64,000 bases of DNA from Verrucomicrobiota bacterium (GTDB lineage Bacteria > Verrucomicrobiota > Verrucomicrobiia > Limisphaerales > UBA9464), in contig VHCG01000003.1 of NCBI GenBank assembly GCA_016871805.1, positions 1-64,000 on the forward strand, given 5' to 3'. Shown piece by piece: positions 1-8,373 of the stretch. Under the pieces are notes generated by a model. It did no database searches and was not told the origin of the DNA. It worked only from the letters and a program-made list of their open reading frames with translations. The position numbers and the translations under genes were made by a program. Every line of letters starts with the position of its first letter. The first letter of the stretch is position 1.

Positions 1-38
1 CGACGGTCAAAGTTTGAAAGAATCCAACTGAACCATCC

Positions 39-302
39 ATGCCCGTTTACATCTACGAAACAGTCCCCACCGACCCGACAGAGCCACCTCGCAGATTTGA
101 AGCAAAACAGTCCATGAAGGATGCGGCGCTGACCCACGAGCCGCAGACCGGGCAACCGGTGCGCCGCCTGATTCAAGGCGGCCATCTCAACATCCGGCGC
201 GCAACCCGGTCGCCCGGCTCTCCGAAGCCCTCCGCTTCTTACGCCGGTCGTGCTTCATGCTGCGGCGTAAACGGTTGCAGCACTCACCGACTCCTAAGAT
301 GA
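39..302 (+). CDS. FmdB-like small protein, Cys-less variant; C-terminus doubtful
   Basis: The first 50 or so residues (MPVYIYET near the N-terminus, then SMKDAALTHEPQTGQPVRR and an IQGG motif) match the FmdB-type regulatory/zinc-ribbon family as seen in planctomycetes and Verrucomicrobia. The usual CxxC pairs of FmdB are absent from this core. After about residue 52 the sequence becomes Arg/Ser/Cys-rich and unlike the family, so the original C-terminus may be lost or frameshifted. Family members are usually about 70-110 residues. It lies upstream of a metal-homeostasis gene group on the same strand, but 600 bp away. The role is unknown; zinc-ribbon replacement is only an inference. Confidence 0.5.
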   Translation: MPVYIYETVPTDPTEPPRRFEAKQSMKDAALTHEPQTGQPVRRLIQGGHLNIRRATRSPGSPKPSASYAGRASCCGVNGCSTHRLLR

Positions 303-921
303 AGGAAGAGGTTTCCGGACCTGTTGCGCTAGCCATGACGGCTTCATCCAGCCTCCTGCGGAACCGCGATTTCGCAGAGGCGGTCGGCGCCCCTCTGACC
401 GAGGTCGCGACCTGCCTTGGCTGGGACGGTACCCACGTACCCGGCGTGGTGGCAGTCGGGGGCTTGGCCGGGTTGCTCGCACATTGCGACTGCACCGAGG
501 GTTCCGCTCGCGTCAACTTTGCCGATAGCTTCGGAAACCAACGTGCCACAGAACATCAACCGGACGCTCTTATCCGAATGCCGAGTTTAGAAAACCGAAA
601 CGCTCGGCGGGATAACAGCAGTGGTCTCTCCATCGAGAACTCAACGCGAGAGCACCGTCGTTCCGTGAGGAACCGTGCCCCGGAACGTATCGACCACATC
701 TGCAGGTCCCTTCTTGGTTAATCTGCCTGAAGCCTGATCCGCATATTCGTACTTCCGTTTCCATCCAGGGAGTTCCGGGTCTTCTGAGCCCCCGACGAAC
801 CTGCTCAATCGCCATGCCAACCCTAACCCTGCTTCCCCCCGGCCGCGTCGACCGTCGACGAGCACCCGTCGCCCGGAAGACGCGTTCTGCACCCCCTGCC
901 ACCGGAGCCGCTTCTACTGCA
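303..921. other. Stretch without a supported gene
   Basis: Several short open frames occur here on both strands, but none resembles a protein family I recognise and their residue composition looks like shadow translation. It lies upstream of the DUF1826/COG0523 pair, so any promoter for that pair should be here. I looked for an obvious AT-rich dyad such as a Zur operator and saw none I would defend. An in-frame ATG at 814 could extend the DUF1826 gene into this stretch. Confidence 0.4.
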
Positions 922-1569
922 ATGACCAGCACCGACCGTGCGGTGCTGCGCAAGATACCGAAATCCGGATTAAATCTTGTTCTCTGGACACGCTCCCTAC
1001 CGGCCCCGGTCACCGCACTCCTACTATCACTGATAGCCCCACGGAAATCGGTCGCCATGGACATCACCGCCGCGCCGGGAGATCCCCTGCTCGCGGTGCT
1101 TTCCCGACACGCCTTTTTCAGGAGTGGCACGTGGGCTGATGGTCGGCACTGGCTCATGCAGGACTTCGCTGCGCTGGCCCAGGACGTCGCAAAGATTCTG
1201 GACTGCGGAAAGGTCCGCCTGCGTTTCAATCGAGTCGCGGATGTTGCCTGCCCGGCTTTCCACGTGGACTCGCTGCCCGCGCGCCTTCTTTGCACCTACA
1301 CGGGTGCCGGTACCCAATGGGCTGATGAACGGCATGTCTGCCCGAACGAACTCGGCTTGAAGGGCCGGACCCCCGCCGAGGCGAATGCGGCAATCGTTCC
1401 AGATCCTGCCTGCATTCGCACCATGCCCACTGGTGCTGTTGCCTTGTTCAAGGGGCGCCTATGGCCAGGTGGCAAAACCATGGGGCTCGTCCACCGAAGT
1501 CATCCTGGGTGTTGCGACCGCCATGCTCGCCTACTCCTTGTTATTGACCCTGCCGGCCACGCCTACTGA
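922..1569 (+). CDS. DUF1826 family protein
   Basis: The 215-residue product matches DUF1826: an early NLVLWTR segment, RLRFNRV, a central [21 protein letters not shown] block, and a final HRSHPG plus RLLLVID segment. The chemistry of DUF1826 is not known. As I recall, the family is found beside COG0523 GTPases in zinc-responsive loci, which is exactly the arrangement here: the stop codon lies 5 bp before the next gene. The ATG at 922 gives a family-like length; the ATG at 814 would add 36 residues rich in Arg and Pro that look non-native. The conserved His and Cys of the middle block could bind metal, but that is inference. Confidence 0.75.
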   Translation: MTSTDRAVLRKIPKSGLNLVLWTRSLPAPVTALLLSLIAPRKSVAMDITAAPGDPLLAVLSRHAFFRSGTWADGRHWLMQDFAALAQDVAKILDCGKVRLRFNRVADVACPAFHVDSLPARLLCTYTGAGTQWADERHVCPNELGLKGRTPAEANAAIVPDPACIRTMPTGAVALFKGRLWPGGKTMGLVHRSHPGCCDRHARLLLVIDPAGHAY

Positions 1570-1574
1570 CTTCG

Positions 1575-2843
1575 ATGCCCCTTACCTCCTCCACTCCCGG
1601 CAAACGCCTTCCCGTCACCGTGCTGTCCGGGTTTCTCGGTGCTGGCAAGACTACTTTGCTCAACCATGTCCTCCATAACCGGGAAGGACGCCGCGTCGCT
1701 GTCATCGTCAACGACATGAGCGAGGTGAACATTGACGCTTCTCTTGTGCGTGACGGCGGAGCCGCCCTGCGCCGCGGCGAGGAGCGATTGGTTGAGATGA
1801 GTAACGGTTGCATCTGCTGCACGTTGCGCGAGGACCTAGTCAAGGAGGTTGCAGGCCTGGCACAGGAAGGGCGGTTCGACTACCTCCTCATCGAATCCTC
1901 CGGCATCTCCGAGCCCCTGCCGGTCGCCCAGACATTCAGTTTCCCAGACAATACCGGGCGGCTGCTCTCCGACGTCGCGAAACTCGACACGATGGTCACC
2001 GTCGTGGACGCCTTCAATCTTTCGCGGGACTTCGAATCGCTTGAATCGCTCAAGGACCGGCAACTGCATCGTGATGAGACCGATCAGCGCAGCATCGCGG
2101 ACCTCTTGGTGGACCAGATCGAGTTTGCCGACGTCATCATCCTCAACAAACTCGATCTGGTGGACAACGACCGTGCCAATGACATGGCGCGAATCCTTCT
2201 TGCACTCAATCCCAACGCCCGGTTCGTCCCAACCGAGTTCGGCCGGGTTCCGCTTCAGTCGATTCTCGATACATGCCTCTTTGACCTCGAATCCGCATCC
2301 CGAGGTGCTCGATGGATGAAGGAACTGGAGGGCGAGCATATTCCGGAGACCACGCAGTTTGGAGTCTCGAGCTTCGTCTACCGGTCACGGCGCCCATTTC
2401 ATCCGGATCGTTTTCATCGGTGGCTTGCGACGGCGTGGCCTGGGGTGATCCGCAGCAAAGGTTTCTTCTGGCTGGCAACCCGCATGGACTTCATCGGCGC
2501 ATGGTCCCAGGCCGGCGGAGTCTGCCGCAACCAACCCGCGGGCGAGTGGTGGGACACCATTCCCAAGTCTCGCTGGCCCGATCGCGATGAGGAGGTTCGC
2601 GAAGTGCTCAAACTGATGGAGAAGCCTTGGGGCGACCGGCGACAGGAGATCGTGGTGATCGGCATCGGAATGGATGAAGGCAAAGTCCGGGCGGGATTCG
2701 ACGCCTGCCTGCTCACCGATGATGAAATGGCCCTGGGACCCGACGCGTGGTCGGTGTTTCCCGATCCCTTCCCGCGTTGGACGCGAAAGGTCCTCGCACC
2801 GGAAGAGGCCGAACAACGGTTCCAGACGACTCCGACACGCTAG
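1575..2843 (+). CDS. COG0523 (CobW-like) GTPase, putative metal chaperone
   Basis: This is a 422-residue P-loop GTPase of the COG0523 family, whose members insert or allocate metal ions, often zinc under limitation. Walker A is [10 protein letters not shown] (residues 18-27), the family hallmark CICC is at 79-82, a [11 protein letters not shown] switch segment follows at about 104-113, and the guanine-specificity motif NKLD is at 191-194. A CobW C-terminal domain follows. It lacks the long His-rich linker of CobW proper, and no cobalamin genes are nearby. With DUF1826 upstream and a divergent HisI paralog downstream, the context fits zinc homeostasis (ZigA/ZagA-like) better than cobalamin synthesis. 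Confidence 0.88.
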   Translation: MPLTSSTPGKRLPVTVLSGFLGAGKTTLLNHVLHNREGRRVAVIVNDMSEVNIDASLVRDGGAALRRGEERLVEMSNGCICCTLREDLVKEVAGLAQEGRFDYLLIESSGISEPLPVAQTFSFPDNTGRLLSDVAKLDTMVTVVDAFNLSRDFESLESLKDRQLHRDETDQRSIADLLVDQIEFADVIILNKLDLVDNDRANDMARILLALNPNARFVPTEFGRVPLQSILDTCLFDLESASRGARWMKELEGEHIPETTQFGVSSFVYRSRRPFHPDRFHRWLATAWPGVIRSKGFFWLATRMDFIGAWSQAGGVCRNQPAGEWWDTIPKSRWPDRDEEVREVLKLMEKPWGDRRQEIVVIGIGMDEGKVRAGFDACLLTDDEMALGPDAWSVFPDPFPRWTRKVLAPEEAEQRFQTTPTR

Positions 2844-3119
2844 CCCATGCCCATTGGTCTCAACGAAACCGCTGCTGGCGACTCCGGTCGTCCGGTCCGG
2901 TCCATCAAAATGAAGGCGGGCTTCAACCAGTACACCCTCCTTCATCCACAAATCATGATCCCCTCCTGCCTTGTTCACCTGTGGCGCGGTCTGGCAGCGC
3001 TCGTTGCGGCCGCTCTTGGCCGCGATGGACGCCTGATGCCCCGGAGTCGGCGTGACCTTGAGCTCCCTTCATCCGCCCGGTGTCTCCGCCCTCGTCCTTC
3101 CGCCAGACGAAAGCCACCC

Positions 3120-5168
3120 GTGTCTCGCCTTTCCCCCTGGGTCGGTCTTGTTGCCGCGCTTGCCCTCCCGCGTGTCCACGGTCAACAGCCCCGCAAGGCG
3201 CTCCTCGATCAGGCGGAGTCACGACTGCGCGCTGTCTATGATCGGGGTGAATTCCGGCCGAAGAGGTTCCGGGCGGAATGGACGAAGGACAGCTCAGCTT
3301 ACGTCGTCTTGGAATCTGAGCCTGGCACCACAGGAAAGGTTCGCGTGCGCTACGGGGTGGTGGATGGCAAGCGAACCGTGCTCGGTGAGGAGATCACCTC
3401 CGGGGGCTCCGGCCAAACTTCTCCAGATGGCGCAAGCATTGTGATCTCAGAGGCGGGAAACCTCTACGTGCGGCCTGCGGACAGGGACGAGAAGACTCCG
3501 CTGACCAGGAATGTCCCCGATGGACCCATTTCGAATCATGACGCCGCGTGGAGTCCGGATGGAACGTGCATCGCCTTCGTGCAGTCCGACGAGTCGGCGG
3601 TGAAACTCAGGTCGGTGCTGGTTCCCGGTGATCCTTCCTACCCAACCGTACGAGAAGATCGTTTCGCCCGCGTGGGCGGAGCCATCCCGACCCTACGGGT
3701 GGGCGTGGTCGATCCGCAGGGTAAGGAGATCCGCTGGTTGCCGATTCCGATGCCGGCAGAGGGCTTCTACCTCGGGCCGGTGGAGTGGGCGGGGAACTCG
3801 CATGAACTCCTGGTCGAGAAGTTGAGCCGCTTTCGAAATGAACGCGAATTCCTGCTGGCCGACATCCGAACGGGTGCTCTCCAGACCATCTTTCGTGAGA
3901 CCGATCCCACTTGGGTGGACGCCAGCCAGTCCAGCAACGCCGGCTGGACATGGATTCGTGAAGGGAAGGCCTTGCTCATCCTCTCGGAGAAGGATGGCTG
4001 GCGGCACGCCTATATCCGGTCCCGGGAAGGTCAGGAGCTGGCGCTGCTGACGCCCGGTCAGTTCGATGTCATTAAACGGGCGGTCGTGGATGAGGCCGAG
4101 GGCTGGTTCTACTTCTACGCCTCGCCGACCAACGCGACACAGAGATTCCTTTATCGCGTGCAGCTCGACGGGACGAGCGCGCCGGAACGGGTCACACCCG
4201 CGGATCAATCCGGCACGCATGACTATGACTTCTCTCCCAACGCCAAGTGGGCCTTCCACACCTACGCGACCTTTGACAGGCCGCCGGTGACCGAGCTCGT
4301 GAGACTTTCCGACCACAGCCGGGTGCGCGTGCTTGAAGACAACGAGGCCCTGCGAAACAAGATGAAGCCCTTGATCCCGCAACCCACGGAGTTCTTCGGC
4401 CTGGATCTGGGCGGAGGCGTTGTTGCGGACGCCTGGATGATCAAGCCGCCCGAATTTGATCCGTCGAAGAAGTACCCCGTATTTGTTTATGTCTATGGCG
4501 AACCCCACGCCCAGACCGTGTTGGACGATTGGGGGGCGGCGCAGGCTGATTTCCACCGGACGATTGCAGGGCTGGGCTACTTGGTGATTTCCATCGACAA
4601 TCGCGGGACGCCAGCCCCCAAGGGAGCCGCGTGGCGCCGGGTGGTCCATGGCAGCCTTGGCCCGCTCTCGACGGAAGAGCAGGCCGCCGCGATCCAGGAA
4701 CTGGCCCGTACCCGACCCTACGTGGATCCATCCCGTGTCGCGATCTGGGGCTGGAGTGGCGGCGGTTCGAACACGTTGAACGCCCTGTTTCGCAAACCGG
4801 ATGTCTATCACGTGGGCATCGCCGTCGTGCCGAAACCCCAACCCCATCTTTACAACGCATGGTTTCAGGAGATCTACATGAAGACTCCGGAGACGAATCC
4901 CGACGGCTACCGCCGGGCTGCAGCAATCAACTATGCCGAAGGCCTGAAGGGAAAGTTGTTGATCATCCACGGAACGGGCGAGAATAACACCCACCTGCAG
5001 ATCGTGGAGGGCTTGGTGGACCGGTTGATTGAGCTGGGCAAACGGTTCGACTACATGACCTATCCGAATCGCGACCATGGGTTGCGCGAGGGCAAGGGCA
5101 CGACGGTGCACGTGATGTCGTTGATTGCCCGCTATCTCGTGGAACAACTGCCGCCAGGTCCCAGATGA
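3120..5168 (+). CDS. Secreted S9 (DPP-IV-like) prolyl oligopeptidase with altered acid residue
   Basis: The N-terminal half is a DPP-IV-type beta-propeller and the C-terminal half an alpha/beta-hydrolase peptidase S9 domain. The GTG at 3120 gives a clean signal peptide ending near VHGQQ and a 682-residue protein; the longer upstream frame (from 2847) encodes an unlikely Arg-rich lead. The nucleophile is in GWSGGG (Ser546) and the histidine in NRDHGL (His653). The acid site normally reads HGTGDDNVH in this subgroup but here reads HGTGENNTH, so the expected Asp is Glu621, followed by Asn622 and Asn623. It sits inside the metal island but has no evident link to it. It is probably exported to the periplasm to degrade peptides. 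Confidence 0.85.
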   Translation: MSRLSPWVGLVAALALPRVHGQQPRKALLDQAESRLRAVYDRGEFRPKRFRAEWTKDSSAYVVLESEPGTTGKVRVRYGVVDGKRTVLGEEITSGGSGQTSPDGASIVISEAGNLYVRPADRDEKTPLTRNVPDGPISNHDAAWSPDGTCIAFVQSDESAVKLRSVLVPGDPSYPTVREDRFARVGGAIPTLRVGVVDPQGKEIRWLPIPMPAEGFYLGPVEWAGNSHELLVEKLSRFRNEREFLLADIRTGALQTIFRETDPTWVDASQSSNAGWTWIREGKALLILSEKDGWRHAYIRSREGQELALLTPGQFDVIKRAVVDEAEGWFYFYASPTNATQRFLYRVQLDGTSAPERVTPADQSGTHDYDFSPNAKWAFHTYATFDRPPVTELVRLSDHSRVRVLEDNEALRNKMKPLIPQPTEFFGLDLGGGVVADAWMIKPPEFDPSKKYPVFVYVYGEPHAQTVLDDWGAAQADFHRTIAGLGYLVISIDNRGTPAPKGAAWRRVVHGSLGPLSTEEQAAAIQELARTRPYVDPSRVAIWGWSGGGSNTLNALFRKPDVYHVGIAVVPKPQPHLYNAWFQEIYMKTPETNPDGYRRAAAINYAEGLKGKLLIIHGTGENNTHLQIVEGLVDRLIELGKRFDYMTYPNRDHGLREGKGTTVHVMSLIARYLVEQLPPGPR

Positions 5169-5290
5169 TGAACCCCGGAGACTTCGAGTTCCAACGCTTT
5201 CGGAAGCCACCCCTTCACAACGCCAGACTTCCCGCCGCAGCGAAGACCGTGCTGTTCGTGGGGTGGCGGAGTTCAAAACCATCAGAACCC

Positions 5291-5530
5291 ATGTCTGAAG
5301 ACGAATTCATCCCCAGGAGCTACGCCTCATGGCGCCATTGCATCACCGTCAAGTGCCAGATCCTGCTGACACGCGAGTATATCGCCGACCGACTTGTCGC
5401 GTTGAACTACAAGAGGGAGCCCCACACCGAGCAGTTTCTCCGACTTTATGGCGATGCATATCGCCGCCTGGTCATCGAGTGGTTCGAGCGCGCCGAACAG
5501 GAACCCCGGGCGGAAGCGCCCGCAGCATGA
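5291..5530 (+). CDS. Small conserved protein in the metal island, function unknown
   Basis: The 79-residue product starts MSEDEFIPRSYASWRHCIT and has ILLTREYIADRLVALN and an RLVIEWFERAE helix. The pattern (one Cys pair at HCITVKC, then a helix with a conserved RL/ALN turn) looks like a real small helical protein seen in other genomes, but I cannot name it. The ATG at 5291 is preferred over the 5165 start, which overlaps the peptidase gene and adds an unstructured lead. It ends 4 bp before the hisI paralog, so the two are probably translated together. A role in metal sparing is inference from position only. Confidence 0.6.
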   Translation: MSEDEFIPRSYASWRHCITVKCQILLTREYIADRLVALNYKREPHTEQFLRLYGDAYRRLVIEWFERAEQEPRAEAPAA

Positions 5531-5534
5531 CGTT

Positions 5535-6032
5535 ATGAGGTCCGCACCCATAGAGCGGGTTTGGTTTCCGCAGCGCGGCACGTTGCTTGAGATCGAGGAG
5601 GGCGTGCAACTCCAGCCTAGGTCTGACGAGCGGGGCCTCATCCCGTGTGTCACCCAGGACGCCACCACGCTTGAGGTGCGCATGGTCGCCGTGATGAACG
5701 CCGAGGCGCTGGTCCTGACCCTCACTACCCGCCAGGCACACTACTGGTCACGCTCGCGTCAGAAGCTCTGGGGGAAGGGAGAACAACGCCGTCTGGTGCA
5801 GCATGTCGAGCATGTGCTGGTGCACGACGACCAGGATTGCATGCTACTCCGGGTCCGGATCGAAGGCGGCGCGTCGTGCCACGTCGGCTATCGTTCATGT
5901 TTCTTCCGCGAGGTCACGCGTCTCGGCCCTCGCACGGACTTTGCGCTGAACAGCCTGGAAACGAGGAAGGTGTTCGAACCTTCGCAGGTCTACCAAACCG
6001 CTCAGGACGGCACCCCGATGGTGAAACCATGA
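5535..6032 (+). CDS. hisI: HisI paralog (phosphoribosyl-AMP cyclohydrolase-like) with changed metal ligands
   Basis: The core is clearly HisI: LIPCVTQDA, MVAVMNAEALVLTL, AHYWSRSRQKLWGKGE and CHVGYRSCFF. HisI opens the ring of phosphoribosyl-AMP in histidine synthesis and uses a zinc held by three Cys, plus Mg2+ held by a D-C-D-x-D motif. Here that motif reads H97-D98-D99-Q100-D101, so the Cys of the motif is Asp and the first Asp is His; the other two zinc Cys remain (C115, C122). Cys102 might substitute. Such HisI2 paralogs have been reported in zinc-responsive COG0523 loci. The ATG at 5535 follows the previous stop by 4 bp. The stop overlaps the next start (ATGA). Confidence 0.85.
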   Translation: MRSAPIERVWFPQRGTLLEIEEGVQLQPRSDERGLIPCVTQDATTLEVRMVAVMNAEALVLTLTTRQAHYWSRSRQKLWGKGEQRRLVQHVEHVLVHDDQDCMLLRVRIEGGASCHVGYRSCFFREVTRLGPRTDFALNSLETRKVFEPSQVYQTAQDGTPMVKP

Positions 6033-6451
6033 GCACCGCTTTCGTGTTTACCGATTTAGAATGCCTCTTGTCCGATGCCGCGCACGGGATGCCCGCACTC
6101 GTTCCCGTCGACCGTTGTGGGCGAATGCGCAGCGTCACTTTTGAACTGACGGTGGATTGCGTTGGCCCACTTCAGCTGCGCGCCGGCATGTTCATGGCTC
6201 TCGGGAATATCAAGGCCGCCATCCTACGCGGGCCGGCTCAGCTGGATCGCGATCCCCGAGGAACCCACGCGGTCAGAAGATTCTTACGACAGAGAAAACT
6301 GTCCCGTCACTTTGGTGGCGCCTTCCGACCGCCCCATGTTTCCCTCCAAGTTCATGCTGCGGGGGGCTGCGGCGGCGAGGGGCATCTAGCGGGGACTAGC
6401 AGAGCTAACCGGCGGCGGCCGCGGCCGAAGACGAGGCGGGGACACCAATAG
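6029..6451 (+). CDS. Hypothetical protein overlapping hisI paralog; possibly frameshifted
   Basis: The frame opens with an ATGA overlap to the HisI paralog and encodes MSTAFVFTDLECLLSDAAHG, then a plausible beta-rich stretch (RSVTFELTVDCVGPLQL). After about residue 68 the composition becomes Arg/Gly-rich and non-native. Another forward frame over 6232-6389 reads more convincingly (SWIAIPEEPTRSEDSY, then PVTLVAPSDRPMF), so a frame change near 6225-6235 is possible. I do not recognise the protein. Its tight coupling suggests it belonged to the same operon. Confidence 0.35.
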   Translation: MSTAFVFTDLECLLSDAAHGMPALVPVDRCGRMRSVTFELTVDCVGPLQLRAGMFMALGNIKAAILRGPAQLDRDPRGTHAVRRFLRQRKLSRHFGGAFRPPHVSLQVHAAGGCGGEGHLAGTSRANRRRPRPKTRRGHQ

Positions 6452-6477
6452 AATTTTACCAAAACCACTCAAAAGGC

Positions 6478-7251
6478 ATGAACATGAGAATCCACACTAC
6501 CCTCCCACTCATCGTCACACTCGTCACCGGCGCCCACGCAGCCGAGCCCGATAAGGCCAGTTGGCAGACGCTTTTCGATGGCAAGACGCTATCCGGATGG
6601 CATGTCAGCGCAAAGACAGGCCATTCGCAGACGAGCAAGAACACCAGTGGCGGTAAATGGGAGGTTGTGAACGGGGCCATCCACGGCTCCCAGGACATTC
6701 CTGGCAACGGTGGCATCATCATTACTGATGAACATTTCGACGATTTTGAGGTGGTCGTTGAGATGAAAAACGATTTCGGCCCCGACAGTGGCCTCTTCCT
6801 CCGAAGCACCGAAGATGGAAAAGCCTACCAGGCAATGATTGATTATCATCGCGGAGGCAACCTCATGGGGATCTACGGCGAAGGTCTCGGAGGCAAACCT
6901 CACCTGCGGAACTACAACTTTCTCGACCAGGTCACGACCATCGAGTTGAAGAACACCGGCAACCCACAGACGCCACTGCCCGTGCTGCCGGAATCCTGGG
7001 CAAGGTTCTGGCGGCATGGCGAATGGAATGAGCTGCGCGCCCGGATCACCGGAGGTGCAAAGCCAACAATTACCACCTGGATCAACGGAGTGAAGTTTAT
7101 GGAATGGACCGAAACCCAAGCGCGGCACCCGGCTCGCGGAGGCATCGCGTTGCAGGTCCACGGCGGAGGTAGTCCCGAGGATTATGCCGGCAAGTTTGTT
7201 CGCTACCGCGGAATCCGTGTTAAGAAGCTCAACACGGCACCTGCAAAGTAG
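6478..7251 (+). CDS. DUF1080 secreted protein (3-keto-disaccharide hydrolase-like)
   Basis: A signal peptide (residues 1-22, ending GAHAAE) precedes a single DUF1080 domain, a concanavalin-like beta-sandwich: SWQTLFDGKTLSGWHV, WEVVNGAIHGSQ, FDDFEVVVEMKNDFGPDSGLF and the closing VRYRGIRVKKL strand. DUF1080 proteins are abundant in Verrucomicrobia and Planctomycetes; some hydrolyse 3-keto-glycosides and others bind carbohydrate. The next gene encodes a ThuA protein 17 bp downstream, a common pairing, so the two probably act on an oxidised sugar in the periplasm. The second Met (6484) is an equally good start. Confidence 0.85.
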   Translation: MNMRIHTTLPLIVTLVTGAHAAEPDKASWQTLFDGKTLSGWHVSAKTGHSQTSKNTSGGKWEVVNGAIHGSQDIPGNGGIIITDEHFDDFEVVVEMKNDFGPDSGLFLRSTEDGKAYQAMIDYHRGGNLMGIYGEGLGGKPHLRNYNFLDQVTTIELKNTGNPQTPLPVLPESWARFWRHGEWNELRARITGGAKPTITTWINGVKFMEWTETQARHPARGGIALQVHGGGSPEDYAGKFVRYRGIRVKKLNTAPAK

Positions 7252-7268
7252 GCTCTCGTCTTTTCGCC

Positions 7269-8213
7269 ATGAATAACACAGCCATCAATCGTTCCACCTT
7301 CCTGCGCCTGATGCTCACGGGAACCTTGTCCGCCCCCTTGGCCGCACATCGGGCCACGGCGGCCACGGGAGCTCCGCGCAAACTCGTGCTCATCGCGGGT
7401 AAACCCAGCCACGGTCCAGGTCTCCATGAGTTTCGCGCCGGAAACATCCTGCTGGAGACCCGGATGCGATCGGTGCCAGGTCTCCGCGTTGAACTGCACG
7501 AGCATGGCTGGGTGCGCGACGAAGCAACTTTTGCCGACGCGGATGCGGTGGTGATTTTCTCCGACGGTGGAGAAAACCATCCCGCCGTGCAGGATGGACG
7601 GCTCGCGCTGCTGGAAAAGCTTGTCCGGCGCGGCGCTGGCATCGGCATGATGCACTACGGCGTCGAAGTTCCGACGGAGAAAGGCGGCACGGAGTTTCGC
7701 CGCTGGATCGGCGGGCATTACGAGCACCAGTTCTCCTGCAACCCGATCTGGGATGCAGCCTTCGAACGCTTCCACGACCATCCCGTCGCCCGCGGTCTGA
7801 AGCCCTTCACGATCCGGGACGAATGGTATTTCAACATGCGCTTCGCCGAGGGGTTCGATGCCTCAGGTCCGAAGACCATCAATGGAGTGAGGTTCACACC
7901 GTTGCTCGTTGCGAAGCCGTCCGACGCGACCCGCGACGGTCCCTACGTGTATCCCAAGGGACCTTACCCACACATCCAGCAGGCAAAAGGTCGTCGGGAG
8001 GCCATGCTCTGGGCCGTCGATCGACCCGATGGCGGACGCGGTTTCGGATTCACCGGCGGACACTTTCACAAGAACTGGCAGCAGGATGATTTCCGCAAAA
8101 CGATCCTCAACGCGCTGTGTTGGGTGAGCAAGGTCGAGGTGCCCACTGTCGGCATCGCCTCAGCCGCGGTAAGCGACCAAGAACTCATGCAGAACCTCGA
8201 TCCCAAGAAGTAG
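7269..8213 (+). CDS. ThuA-domain protein, exported
   Basis: The 314-residue product has a Tat-like or Sec signal (NRSTFLRLMLTGTLSAPLAA), then a ThuA glutamine-amidotransferase-like fold: KLVLIAGKPSHGPGLHEFRAG, DADAVVIFSDGG, GAGIGMMHYGVE, a RWIGGHYEHQ segment and the closing GRGFGFTGGHFHKNW. ThuA proteins take part in trehalose and other sugar oxidation/utilisation routes, but the reaction is not settled. It is co-transcribed with the DUF1080 gene just upstream. It ends in TAG, so amber is used as a normal stop here. Confidence 0.82.
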   Translation: MNNTAINRSTFLRLMLTGTLSAPLAAHRATAATGAPRKLVLIAGKPSHGPGLHEFRAGNILLETRMRSVPGLRVELHEHGWVRDEATFADADAVVIFSDGGENHPAVQDGRLALLEKLVRRGAGIGMMHYGVEVPTEKGGTEFRRWIGGHYEHQFSCNPIWDAAFERFHDHPVARGLKPFTIRDEWYFNMRFAEGFDASGPKTINGVRFTPLLVAKPSDATRDGPYVYPKGPYPHIQQAKGRREAMLWAVDRPDGGRGFGFTGGHFHKNWQQDDFRKTILNALCWVSKVEVPTVGIASAAVSDQELMQNLDPKK

Positions 8214-8373
8214 TGACCCATCGGAGTTTTACCCCACTAAAGTCGCTGTTCGAGCAAGGAAGATTATTCCTATTCCCCCCACTACTCCGCCCCCCCGGCA
8301 CCGGATCTAACGCCTGCCGCGGTGGCGGGTGCCGCCACGACGACACGGCTCACCCTTCTTCGTCCATTTTGCT

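Noticed and set aside
300-810. A gene or a Zur operator between the FmdB-like and DUF1826 genes
   Set aside because: No open frame resembled a family, and no convincing AT-rich dyad was found by eye.
1575-2843. COG0523 gene as cobalamin biosynthesis cobW
   Set aside because: No cobalamin genes are nearby and it lacks a His-rich segment; DUF1826 and a HisI paralog indicate a zinc context.
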